A DNA stretch of 64,000 nucleotides from Gnetum montanum. Taxonomy: Eukaryota; Streptophyta; Gnetopsida; Gnetales; Gnetaceae. The number at the start of each line of letters is the position of its first letter. Position 1 is the stretch's first letter. Both the position numbers and the translations under genes were made by a program. Of this stretch, positions 29,431-41,539 are shown in pieces. Location: positions 891,808 through 955,807 of the forward strand of contig MNCI01003306.1 of NCBI GenBank assembly GCA_015680685.1. Reading direction: 5' to 3'. The notes below the pieces were generated by a model. It had not been told where the DNA came from. It ran no database searches and saw nothing but the letters and a program-made list of their open reading frames with translations.

Positions 29431-31338
29431 GGTCGCCAACAGTAGCACACACTTCTATGGCCAATATACACAAATGTCAAGCCAAAAGAGGTCAAGGATC
29501 ACTTGGGATGAACCAAATAATTCAACAATTTTTCTATCTCCTAGACTATCAAGCTTACTACACTCTCTAGCGTACCAAGCTTGACACATGTCTTAGTTGC
29601 TAGTTCACTCAAGTACTAGGCTAGAGTCTATCAAAAGTGCTCAAGATGGAAAAGAATAGTTTGGAAAATTTTCTACCTGTTGGGTTGTCATGCTTTGCTA
29701 TGCTACATAGCATAACAAGCTTAACATAGGTTTCAGCTTCTAATTTTTCCTAAGTGTTGCACAAGGATCTGTCAAGCTAGCTTGATATGGGAGATGCATT
29801 TGGAAAATTTTCTAACTTTTGAGGCTGCCTGTCCTGCTACAACTTAGAGCATGGTTAGCATGCCATGAAGAAACATTGTAAATTTTGTCAAATTTGTCAA
29901 AGTATTCATGCTACGCTCTGCTATGCTGTGCAACGTAAATAGCATGATGGGTGTGGCATGTCAAAATCTGCAAAATTTCACTAAGTGTTCTTGCTACACT
30001 TTGATATGCTTTGCAACGTAGCTAGCTTGACAGATGGAAAATGCCTCCAAAAGCCTCTAGAACTTGGCATTTACCTTCATTTGGCCAAGATTAGCAATTT
30101 CCATTTTTGTTGCACCCCCCATTGATCCTTGAAAATTGTCCCTACGCTTGACCCTACTCAAAAGAGGGGGAAGATGTAGTCCTGGAGTGTAGTCTCCAAC
30201 TTGCATTTTTTTTGAAATCATTTGTAGGTACATGGAGGTCTCTCAGACTCTGGCACATGTAGTCTAGGAAGTGTGGTCACAATTCGGTAGTCTTTAGGTA
30301 CCTGTTGCTATCCTGCAAAGCATGACACTTTGTTACAAAGAGCGTGACATGTTAGCATTATGACATCACATGCTCAAGTAATAAGTTTTATGTGATTAAA
30401 ATTAGATCATTTAAGTATAAATTTTTGAGGTGCGACATATGTTTACCACCATAAGTGAAAAAAAATACTAAAAAACATCACAATACAACCTAAGGATAAG
30501 TAGAGTGTCAAAAATCACAATACCAAATCTACAGGCATAAATAATATAATCCACTATCACATCATGAGAAACTAGCATGCACTACACTTAGTATCATTAT
30601 GTGACTCATGTTGTTATGTGTAATCAATATTAAATCTGTTACCATACATACCCATTGAACTTTATATTATTAGTTTCAACTAGTTTCAGTGCTACACTAA
30701 CAATCCACTGTTTGAAGCAATACTAGTACTAGAGGCATACTAACAATCCTCTTTCATTCTTAAGGAATAAAAATCCAATAGGGGTACTCACACTCCCTCT
30801 TTCCCATAGGGCGGGGCTTATGTCAAGAGCTACACTGATGCATCCTCATGGGGATAACACAATCAATATCCTTTTTCCAAATGCCATGGGTTAGCAAGGT
30901 GTACAATCTCTATCTAGCAAAAGTATTTATTAGAAAACCCCTTGGAGATCGATAGTTGAGATTAAAGTTTATAAAGAATACTAACTCCACTTAACGTGTG
31001 CTATTTCTCAAAATAAAAATATAAAATCCTATTTTTCATAAAGCAAGAGCTTTTTGAAAACATAAAATTAAGTAAATAAATAAAAAACTAACCATCAAAA
31101 CCCAAATACCTAACCTTTTAATAAAAATCCAATTTAATGAAAGATAACCAAGTCAACGTTTTCAACATTCCATTTCTGGTAAAGGGGTAAACCCCTCTTA
31201 TCCCCCACTTACCAATTATAGTAAGTACATCAATTTTTTTCCATTTTCATTTCCTTTAAGAGTTTTTGAATTCCATTCACTAGAATTTACTCCTATTTTA
31301 CCATTTATAGCTTATAAGTCTTTCTTGGCGCTATAGCC
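29431..31338 (+). repeat. Remainder of Tat LTR and leader before B gag
   Basis: Contains LTR palindromes (TTTGCTATGCTACATAGCAT at 29693 and weaker ones near 29915 and 29995) and two TTTGGAAAATTTTCTA units that match TTTGGCAAGTTTTCTA at 54142 in C. The block CTTGACCCTACTCAAAAGAG at 30145 has a counterpart at 55107 in C. From about 30350 to 31338 homology to the other leaders is not obvious and the sequence is AT-rich. No gene is seen. Confidence 0.5.
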
Positions 31339-34118
31339 ATGTCTTTCCAAAAGTCCACCGAATTACCCTTCACACTCACTAGTGAAGATCATAGCCAACA
31401 AGCCATGAGGGTGTATGATCCCAAAGACCCTACAATCATTGAGTGTAGGCAATATTTGAGGGTCAAAGGTGAGATTCCTAATTTTTCAGCCATAAATGAA
31501 GATCATTATAACTTCATTTATGCTAAAATACAGGCACGCATGCTAATTTCATAAATTAAGGTTGAGGCCAAAAGGGAGTTTGAGCTCATACACAAGGGTG
31601 GGAAAGAGTACATCCCTTCCCCATATGAGAAAATTCCCCTTAATGACATCTATTCTAGCATCCTAGCCCAATTGATTACCATGGAAGAGGAATATAACAA
31701 GCCTAGCTTTGAGGAACAACAGAAGGAGAAGGATGAATTTAAGGCAAAATCTATGCTTGAAAACATCCTACGAGGACTATTCCAACAAAGATCCCCCAAG
31801 GTCACAACACCTTCCTCTAATACTTTTGTTTTCTCCATGGGCATAGTGCCATCATCTTCCACTCCTTCCTACCCTACTACATCAAATCCCACACTAGTTA
31901 TAGCCATGCATCACTTAGCCAATGCCACAAACAACTAACTATAGCACATCAATGCCATTTACAACATAGTATTGATACATAAAATCATCAACAATGGTTT
32001 TTACCACCAAAAATTCATTAACCACTCAAGTGAAGTCCATCATAGGGCCCCAAGCAACACAGGGGTCATATACCCCATTTTTCCCATTTGTGCCTCAAGT
32101 AATGACATAAACATCTTTTTCTTTGTTTGGTCCATAAGTCACAACGATCATGCAACCTCTTACTTCTATCATGCAATCCATAATAAGGCCAAAATCCTCA
32201 CAACAAATGTTGTAACCTTATGTACAAACCTTACAACCTATGGGGCCACCACAAGGCTTGGATCAAGCCTTCCAAATGATCCAAGACCTAACAGAGGAGT
32301 TGAAGAGGCTTAAAGCCTCTACCACAAAAATTGTCAAGATTATGGACTTCTACCAGGATGATCCCATAAGTCCTATAGTCCCACCTTGAGACTTCCTCCA
32401 GGTGTCCTCATTCACCAATTTAGAAAATATAATAAGAAGGTGATCCTAATGCTCACCTTATTACCTTTTGATTTGAATGTTTACTCTTGTAGCCATGGCC
32501 TTATACCATCATGAGGATTTTCCCTATGTCTTTAATTGGGAAAGCACTTGATTGGTACCATGCATTTCCCTAAGGATCCATATCCTCTTTGAAAGACCTG
32601 GTAGCCCAATTTTTCAACCACTTCAAGTATAACTTGAAGCCTAACACAATGCTTGACCAACTCATGAAGGTCAAGCAAGGGTCCTTAAAACTCATATAGA
32701 AATTCATTGAACAATGGAATGGACTATTGAATAAAATACTAGAGCCCATTACCAAAGCCCACTTGTTAGTCATATTTAAGGGTGCAGTTAATGACTTCAT
32801 CAAGTCTAAACTCTACTACCTTGATCCACAATTTCTTAGCCAAGCATTGTCACAAACTAAAAATATAGAGAATGCTGCAAAGGACAATCATGATCTGGCC
32901 TATATAGCATATAAAAACCAACACACTTGAAGAGATAAAGAAAAGAGTAAATAAAACAACACTACCATAGCAACTATAACCAAGGAAACCAAGGCCAGGA
33001 ACCAAGGGCCAAAGGCTAACCTACCCAAGGCCCTCACCAATGATTACAATAACTAATCATTAACTTCTAGGATCACTGAATCAACAACAAATACACCTAA
33101 CTTTGAAAGGAAGGAAAAGTCTAAATATACAACATTGCTATTAAGACCAACCAATTTGCTAGACCAACTATTAAGGAGTGGGCGTATGCAACACAAATAA
33201 ATGACCAAAGCCACTTGAAAGAAACATGAGCAACTATGCAAAATAGCCAAAGATCCCATTCAGGCAATGAAGAATGATCTCTAGTTGCATAGATACTTCA
33301 AGCTAGACTACTTCTTCCATTATCATCAACTACCTAGCCATGATACAAACTTTTGCCTTGCACTGAAAGATGACTTGCAAAGTAAGATAGATAGAAGGGA
33401 ACTAATCTTAGATGCTTCTAACCTAGTTTAGCAACAAAACTAGTTAATGTAAGTCTACAAAGACCTGTTGAATGCTAAAGATAGCCCCTATGTTATTTTT
33501 ACATTCAAAATCAATGAAAATCAAAGACCTACAAGAGAACTATTTATGATTCAAGTATTCCTCTATAATGAAAGGGCTTCCTTAGCTTTCTGTAGCTCAA
33601 GATTCCCCTTCGTTGTGAGTGTGCCATCACGAATGTCTTTGAGAAAACCTTTTTCATCAAGGTCTCCCAACCCAATACAACCAAAACAACTATAGCCCAA
33701 CCAACTACACAACAACCCCCTATGGTGGCCAATGCTACTGCCTCTTCCTTACAACCAATGGCTAATAACTAAAAAAATATAGCCAAACAAAGGAATAAGC
33801 ATAAGCATAAGCCTAATAACAAGGGAGACAAGCATATGAAGGCATGAAAGGAAGTGGGTCCATTAAAGTGCACTTTCATTTTGGCTATACCCATGACCTC
33901 CTCTGGCCCAACCTCTTTAACCAACAAGCCACATGAGGATACCAAAGCCCACAATCAAAACAAGAAGGAAGATTCACAATAGCCAAAGTCCACATTTTGG
34001 GATGCATGAAGGATGTAAAGCACAACCAGTGTGACAAGTCCACAACTGACAACAAATCTTCCTTAATGTAATGGACCAATTTAGGCAATCCCTAAAGTAG
34101 AAAAACACAACCCTAAGC
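31339..34118 (+). pseudogene. Element B gag
   Basis: The start at 31339 (MSFQKSTELPFTLTSEDHSQ) leads to HYNFIYAKIQARM, matching A, C and D. After a stop at 31552 the frame continues (KREFELIHKGGKEYIPSPYE). The capsid remnant at 32270-32930 includes LDQAFQMIQDLTEELKRLKA, IMDFYQDDP, LVAQFFNHFKYNLKPNTMLD and LLVIFKGAVNDFIKSKLYYL. The zinc-finger block lies at about 33300-33410 (FHYHQLPSHDTNFC, LALKDDLQSKIDRRELILDA). Many stops and shifts; clearly dead. Confidence 0.8.
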
Positions 34119-34961
34119 TTGTATGACCTGATCATGACATTCTCCACACATCGTGAGGCACTAGTCAAAATGTTGACCTTCGTACCCATTAGTGAGGATA
34201 TTCCTGCTAATGAGGAAGACATCCATGTAGTGATGATTTCTCCCTCACTAAAGAAGGAGAATTCAACACCCTTAACATTTTGCAATAGCAAAATTAAGGT
34301 TAATCCTTAGAATGCCAAAGTGACTACAATCCCTTTCTTCATAACCATATGCATAGGAAAATTTCAAATACATCAAGTGCATGTTGATGATGGAGCTACA
34401 ACCAATATCATCCCATGCATCATCATTGAACGCTTTAGCTAAATTGAGCAAGTACAACTTACAACCACCGCAGCTCTTAAGTTCTTCAATGGATCAAGAG
34501 TTGCTATTAAGGGGCCTATATCGTTGGATTTTTTAGCTAGAGAAAAATTCCCTAAAACCTCAAATTTCTTCATGGTGGAAGAGACATTAGGATTCAACCT
34601 GATCCTGAGAAGATCTTGGTTGGCTCAGTTATGAGTTGTGTCCTTGCCCATCTATTAAGAAATTCACCTTCCTTACAAGGGAGGTGAAATCATCATTCAT
34701 TGTGATAATGCAGCTCCCCTAGCTATCAGTAATGTAGACATAGAACAAGGATCTAAAGTGGAGCTTCAAGAAAAATCTCCAGGCCATGAACAACAAAAAT
34801 CCAAGATAGCCAATGATGACAATGATAAGTAATGGGATACATTATGAGATGAACTCTATTTTAACATCGTAAGTAAAGGGGATGGTGAATATAAGCTTGT
34901 GCAGATTAGGCCTTACTTACTTCCTAATCTTGCAAAGATTAGGAAAAATCTACACAAGTGA
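34119..34961 (+). pseudogene. Element B protease and end of gag-pro
   Basis: Frame pieces include YDLIMTFSTHREALVKMLTF, QVHVDDGATTNIIPCIIIER (active site DDGA as in A) and FNLILRRSWLAQL. The frame ends PYLLPNLAKIRKNLHK at TGA 34959-34961, the same C-terminal pattern as A and C. It contains several stops. Confidence 0.78.
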
Positions 34962-35164
34962 AGTTCACCTTAACCTTTTCATGCCCTTATGACTAAATGC
35001 ATCAATAGCCAAGTAGCCTTACTTTTCTTTTGCAATTTATTCTATCTTTATGCACATAGCCTATGCATGTAGCCTACGTTTGTTTGCATGTTTGCCTATT
35101 TACTACAACCCTTCTTATGATTGAAAAAATCCTTATAAATATATGTCTCTTTTGCATCCCATTC

Positions 35165-35295
35165 ACTAAGATGTTAAACTATCACTATTGCCTGCTAAGA
35201 CATTAAACTGGTACTCTGGCCTACCATGGCCTTAAACTAGCAACATAGCCACAATCATGCAATATAACTTGTGCTTGCAATGGCCTAAAACTAGG
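35165..35295. repeat. TTAAACTA-type repeats after B protease
   Basis: Units ATGTTAAACTATCAC, CATTAAACTGGTAC, CCTTAAACTAGCAAC and CCTAAAACTAGGAA, spaced about 35-50 bases. Same position as in A and C. Confidence 0.75.
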
Positions 35296-35499
35296 AAACA
35301 TCTTGTTTATTATGATACTTCCTTTTTTCGATTATCCATAACCAAAAACATCAATATAGCTGTTTTCAATGTTCACTACTACTATAGATGCATATAGTCA
35401 AAAATAAAACCAAAGTTTAAATTTAAAATTAAAATTTCCATAACATGCATAGCCATGGCCACACTGTGTGGCAAAAATGTCAAAGAATAGAAACCATCT

Positions 35500-38400
35500 A
35501 TAACATAGTCTTGGCTAGTCATAGCCATCAACATGAAAACAGAAACAAATACCCAACAAGTTAAACTGAAGGACACTGTTGAGTGGCATTTGGAGGAGGA
35601 AGCAGTGGATCATACTCTCACCACTGGGGCCATCAATGTCTTCTAAGGCCTAAAATGCAACAACATATAGCCAATTAGTAACCCATAGCCAAAATCATGA
35701 CTTAAAATAAAGACTAAAACATAAAATATATCAAACCTATGGAGATTCTAGATTCATTACTTTTGGGGATAGATGGGGAAGGCATTCCTCCAAATCATGG
35801 AGGATCTAGTCTACTGTCATGTTAACCCACTCAACATTTCCAAGATCAACACCAAAATGAATGTTGGTCCTATACATTATAGTCAAAGCAGGATGCTCAT
35901 GGGTAGCAGCAGATGTAGAGGTCTCACCTACAATAGTGGTAATTCGAAGAGTAGGGGATTGCTTCACCTTGAGAGTACTTTCAAAAAGTTAATAAGCACT
36001 TCCTACTTGGATCCCCTAAATGAACAACTCTCTCTTGCATCATTCAACCCACTCCTCCTTGAGCCCCTTTAGGTATGACCCATGATCAGCCTTATACTGT
36101 CACTTGTGGGCCTTTTATGTCTTGCCCAACTCTAGGACCCAAGTGCAGTGGTCCTTCCAATACTCAACCTTTTGGAAGATGAGGTCCATCTACATATGTT
36201 GTTCCACCATCTCTTGTAGGATTGTTAATTTTCCCAAAAAAATATGCCACTAGAGGATCCATGTGATCTCCTTAGTCCCTAATTTGCTTGAGTTAGCCAC
36301 TTGGGCTTTTACAAAGGCTTTACAATCTTGGAGATCTCTAATCGTGTCCTCCTACCTTTAAGTCTTTTCCCTTAGGCCATAACTTCCTCCCATAGGTATT
36401 CATTGGACCTCTATAGCTCCCATGATTTTTTTGCACATGACATTGCTAAATCAATAGCAGTCTTGTACAACTTCATAGGTACACTAGACACATCAAAGGG
36501 AAGTTTAGGCAAGGAGTTTATCTCCATGTCTCTACTAGGGTTCCACTCCATAGAAGGCACTACACAATCATAAAATCCAACTATAAAACACAACCTAAGA
36601 TAGCCATAATGTAAGTAAAGCCCACAACTGAAGCACATAAAAAAAATCCTTACCTATCTCAAGTGCAACCTAATGTAACCAATCGATGATGTCCTTAGCC
36701 ATCCCACGCAAGAATTCCACTTTCTCTAGAGTCTCTACCCATGGTTTCACAAAAAACTTAGGGAAAGGAGCTAGCGTTGTTGGTTTAGGAACTATTATAA
36801 GCATATCAATCATTGAAATGTTATGATGACAACCAAAGATAACCAATGATATATAGCGAAAATATTAAAACATAGGCATACCTAGCTCCTCCTCCTCTCC
36901 TCCTACTAGGATGATGATGGGAAAGGTACTTGGTACCACCTCATTAAACAAGGTATCTAAATCATATATACCTACATCAACAAATCCTTTAATGATAGGT
37001 TTTTTTAGGAGTGCCTCTTATGCATGCCTTTGTTCTATTTCCATAGCAGGTTGGGCTATTATACCCTGACACTTATCTACAACCATAACACATAGAAAAT
37101 CGGTTAACACATGAAACCATAAAGTAACCATAAAATTTTAGAACATAAAATAACCAAATTTAAACAAAGCATACCTGAAATTTCTTGATGTGATGGCTTA
37201 AGCTTCTTCAGGGTAGGCTAATCTAATGTTGGGTTTTCCTCCTCCATTGACCTCTTGAGTTTCTTCCTAGCTACTCCTTTGACCTCCATATGTCATTCTT
37301 TTTCATCCTAAACACTAGAAGGAAACAAGAGGGGCTCATCATCATTAGTATTGTTAGGAGAATCACATTGCCTAACATTTAGATTCTTAGTGGTGATGGA
37401 TAACATATCATCCATTCCCTCCATTGATTGGATAAATGTGCTTTATTTAAATCTTAGAAAGTTGGCTTAGGTCTTGGGAAATCCATCATCCATTCCTGTG
37501 CACCACCAGAAACTCTGCAAACCTCTTTAGATAACTTGCAAAAAATGCAAAGTGCATATGGATTAGCATAGAGGTGTCAACACAAAGTCTAAGGATCTCC
37601 TCTCAAAGCCCAGTAGCCAAAGTAGTAACCCAATCAAATATAATGCCCTCCATAGGACCTTCTTAAAGGTCCACCCCTATGCTGGGCCAACTACCTTCTT
37701 TTGTGATAGTAGTTTGGGAAATGCATGAGACCTAAACAAAGCATATGATTCCTTTGCATTAGGGTTCATAAAGCTATCTATTAAAATTCCAAAGTGTCCC
37801 ATGTGGATACCAAGCCACTCTAGAACTTCATCGCAATGGCCCAATTCCCTTACTATTCTACTGGGAACCTTTACCTTGTCAGCAAGGACACCAAACAAGT
37901 CACGGAAGAGGCCAGCACTCACATTCATGTTCACCTTCACATTTTGAATGATGGTGCTAAAATGACCAACCTTCTCATCAAAGGAGTTGATGACATATAA
38001 CATCTCTAAAGTGGGAATGGAAGTGATAGGTGCCATGAATATATTGAGCAAACCTACATGCTAGATGTTTGCTTGAACGTATCTAAGCACTTGTCCCTTT
38101 AGCCACTCCTGTGCTAATGTCACTTCACCAAACTTCAAGATGAGGGTATCCTCATGATACAAACCTGAAAGTGGTATGGTAACATCAGCTGAGGTGGAAG
38201 GTCTTGTGAAGCAATAACCAAAGGTTAGCATCAATATGAGCAATTTCAACAACTAAGAAAAGTAATAGAACACCTAGAACCATAAAAAAAATAGAAGATA
38301 TATGTTTACCTTTCCTTTTCTTCTACAATGTGGAGGTTCTAGCTACAAGGGTCTGATTCATGCTATTGGCATCTACCCACCAGTTGTGCATCATCCTCAT

Positions 38401-39090
38401 CGTTACACTTTCTGTATACATGGTTAAAGCTAGTGACTTATTCATCAAAGTACCATCTTAACTGTTGATACTCAGTAGTTCTAATTTGAGGACTCTTGGT
38501 GAATTTATTTAAAGTAGTTTGAGCCATTACCAAGATTTGATCATTGACAATCAAACCCTGATCATTGACATTGTACTTGTAAGAAGTTGTAAAATCAATA
38601 AATTTAGGGAAGGTAATCAACCCAAAAGCATAAAAGCATTACAATAACTATGTTTACCCCTGTAGATGGTACATGGTGCCAAGTGGGTTCTGGAATAATG
38701 TGTGGACTCTATGTGCTACCATTAGAGTATTGTCAGTATTATACTAACTATACTCTGGCATCGTTTAGATCTCTGAAAGGTAACATGGACTTATGGCACT
38801 TGTTAGTCCCCCTATAGTTTTAGGAAGTGGCATATCAATAATGTAGCTGGTAATCAAGTTGGATGCTTGAGGCAACAGGTTCTCCACAATAACCCTAACT
38901 ACATCTGCAGACAAGTGTGACCACAACATCATATTGAAGTTCCTAAGGAGGTAGGCAAGGAAGTCCCTTGCCCCAAGCTAAAACCACAATGAAAGCTTCC
39001 TGAAAGGCATGTCATGTGGTGGGGTGTTGGTCTTAGGATGACCAATGTAGCACAAGATACCAACCAACTCCACTATGATGAGTATAGGCC
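35500..39090 (-). pseudogene. Antisense accessory gene of element B
   Basis: Read on the minus strand. The FCP1-like exon (39085 to about 38850) gives FLAYLLRNFNMMLWSHLSAD and VVRVIVENLL. Then come TLFQNPLGTMYHLQG (about 38680) and a segment with LIVNDQILVMAQTTLNKF (38438-38620). The middle domain (37677-38252) gives LYHEDTLILKFGEVTLAQEW, MLYVINSFDEKVGHF, LFRDLFGVLAD and DEVLEWLG. A Lys/Glu-rich segment lies near 37200-37300, KPWVETLEKVEFLRGMAKDI at about 36740, and a helical part near 36411-36660 (MKLYKTAIDLAMSCAK). A last exon after GCATTTTAG (about 35630) reads EDIDGPSGES. In the motif I position glutamate replaces aspartate (IIVELVGIL). The frame is heavily decayed. Confidence 0.68.
38440..39085 (-). 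pseudogene. FCP1-like domain of the antisense gene, B
   Basis: Aligns with A over the whole domain: ILIIVELVGILCYIGHPKTN against VLIVLDIVRVLYCINP, ARDFLAYLLRNFNMMLWSH against ALEFLQFLLRNYNIIVWSH, FQNPLGTMY against FQNPLGTVY. Similarity despite many stops shows that the domain was part of the ancestor of both elements. Loss of the motif I aspartate argues against phosphatase activity in this copy. Confidence 0.58.
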
Positions 39091-41500
39091 TTAAAAAGAC
39101 CCTACATGAAGTAAAGCACAAAAACATCATAATCGATTGAAATTTCTTTAAAAATTTAGAAAAAACATCCTATTTGGAGGTGAAATTAGCTATGTAAAAT
39201 GCTCTAAGGTGTTTATCTAAATTAGCTTAAGAAATTACACAAAAAAGAGGCATTATTACAACCTTTCAAAGCAAAAAAAAGTATGACCTATTAGAGTTAC
39301 TTAGCAAATTTAGATAAAACATCTAGTCAGAGGTGAAATTAGCCTTTGTAAAAAGCTCTAATGTGTTTTTGTAAATTATTCTAAGAAATTTCACTAGAAA
39401 CATTATTACAAGCTTGCATAGCCTTACATCATGACCAATGGAAATTTCCTAATAAATTTAGAAAAAAAAAACTTCCTAAGTTAGAGGTGAAATTAGCCTT
39501 TGTAAAAAGCTCTTAGATGTTTATCTAAATTACCTTGAGAAATTTCATAAAAGAATTTTTACCATATTTTATAACCTTTATAGCCAAAACATTATAGCTA
39601 AAACTAAGTCTTAGCCTTAGTTATGCATAAATTTAGAAAATAGCATCTACATTATGCATAAATTTAGAAAAAGCAAGCATAAGTTTAGAAAAAACATCTA
39701 AAATATGCAAATCATGCATGAATATAGAAAAAACATCTAAAATATGCACAAAGCTTATGGAAAAACATCTAAATTATGCACAGCATGCATAAATTCGAAA
39801 AAGGCATCTAAGCTATGTGTAAATTTAGAAAAAAACATCATAAACTTAGAAAAGGCCATGTAGCCATAGTAAAAGCTTATTTAAAATAGAAAAAGCTTTT
39901 ACTCTTCTTAAAAAAATCAAAATTAAGTACTAGTTTTACATGTTCACAAAAGAAAAACATAGTTATACATATCAATCACTTTCATTAACAAATGGGTAGT
40001 GTACTACAACCATGATTTTGCCTTGTTCACACAACCATAGCCAAAAAATTCATTTAAGCTGCAAACAGAGTGATTCCATCATTGTTTGAAAGCTTAAATT
40101 AAGGCCTACACACCCATTCTTAGAAAAAATTCAAAATTTTTGCCATTTATGTAGGGAAAATTCATCAATTTGGACAATAATCCAAAAATGGCACAAACAT
40201 CCTTATTACACATGCTTAGTAAAAAATTCATAGAAAATTCATCTTAAGTCCAATTAGAGTGATTCCACATCCACTGGAATGTTGAACCCAATTCCAACTT
40301 ATCCATGACTAGAAAATATCCAAAACCTTTGCTTTTTCCTTATAAAATATTCACAAAATTATATAAAATTACAAAAGTGGCCCAAACAACCTAACTGTGC
40401 AACATTAGGAAAGCAACCATAACTTCTTTGTTTCAAGGTCAAATTAAGTAAGACAATAGCCATCGAAAAGCTTAAACAAAGGGCTACAAAATATTACCTT
40501 TAATTTTATAAATGTGTAACCATTATACTAAGAAAAAATACACAATATTGCTTACTTTTTCATGCTAAAACTTCAAGAAACCTCAAAGCCTAAATTTCAT
40601 ATAGCCATGTAAATAGTCAAAATAGGTAAAACCATTGAAACCCTTTAAAATTTACACCAAAATAATGGGGTAGGATTTTTTTAAAATTTATTTTTAATAA
40701 ATCCTAATGCCTATATTTGAAAAAACATCCATACCCTAAAATTTTGGGGAAAAAGCATGAAAAAACAAACCCTATTTTTAAAATGAAATCTACAAAAGAT
40801 AAAATAATGAAACAACCATGGATCCATGTGAAAATGGCCAAAATGGAAGGTGGGATTTCATTATAATTCCATTGTTATCCCTCAATAAAATTATATCTTA
40901 GAAATACAACCCTAACACATGGAAAACAAAACTTGAAAAACCTTAGATCAAAGGCAAAAATAGGTAGAAATGCCTACCTTGGAGAAAAAATTGAGGAAGC
41001 CTAGATGGATATGGATTTGGGTACTTCTTCTAGCTCCAAATTATGTTCATCCACCTTCTAAATCACTAGGATTTTGCTCTTTCCCTCTTGTGCCTTTGGC
41101 ACCATGGCAGGCTCAACACTGAGAATGGCTAGAAACTAAGAAGGATGAGAGATCAATGCTAGCTGTGAGGAAGGTGGAAAGCTTCCATACTAAGAATTGG
41201 TTATTGCTACCACAAGAACCTCTACTAGAGGTCTCTTCCAATGTGCTATTGATGTAGAATTAAAATTGTGATGAAAACTTATGAGATTCCATAATAAAGT
41301 CACATCTAACACCTAAACACATAACTTAAAAACCCCAACTACCAATTCAACGCACCATGACTATAAGTGTACTAAAGTGAAAAGGGGGAAAGTCTAGTTC
41401 ATGTTAGTTTTGGGTGGGAAAAAACTTCACTTTTCAAAATTTTTAATTTTTTTGGATTATGGGCCCCATCGTATGCCTTCATTCTTAACCAAAACTTGCA
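39091..41500. other. AT-rich spacer with 152-base repeats
   Basis: No gene. Three diverged copies of a unit containing AGAGGTGAAATTAGCCTTTG and AAAAGCTCTAA start near 39157, 39309 and 39458 (period about 150). From 39630 to 39870 the word AAATTTAGAAAAAACATCTA recurs. 39900-41500 shows nothing else. Confidence 0.6.
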
Positions 41501-41539
41501 TTAACACTGAGATTTTTGACAATTTTGACTCTTAAAACC

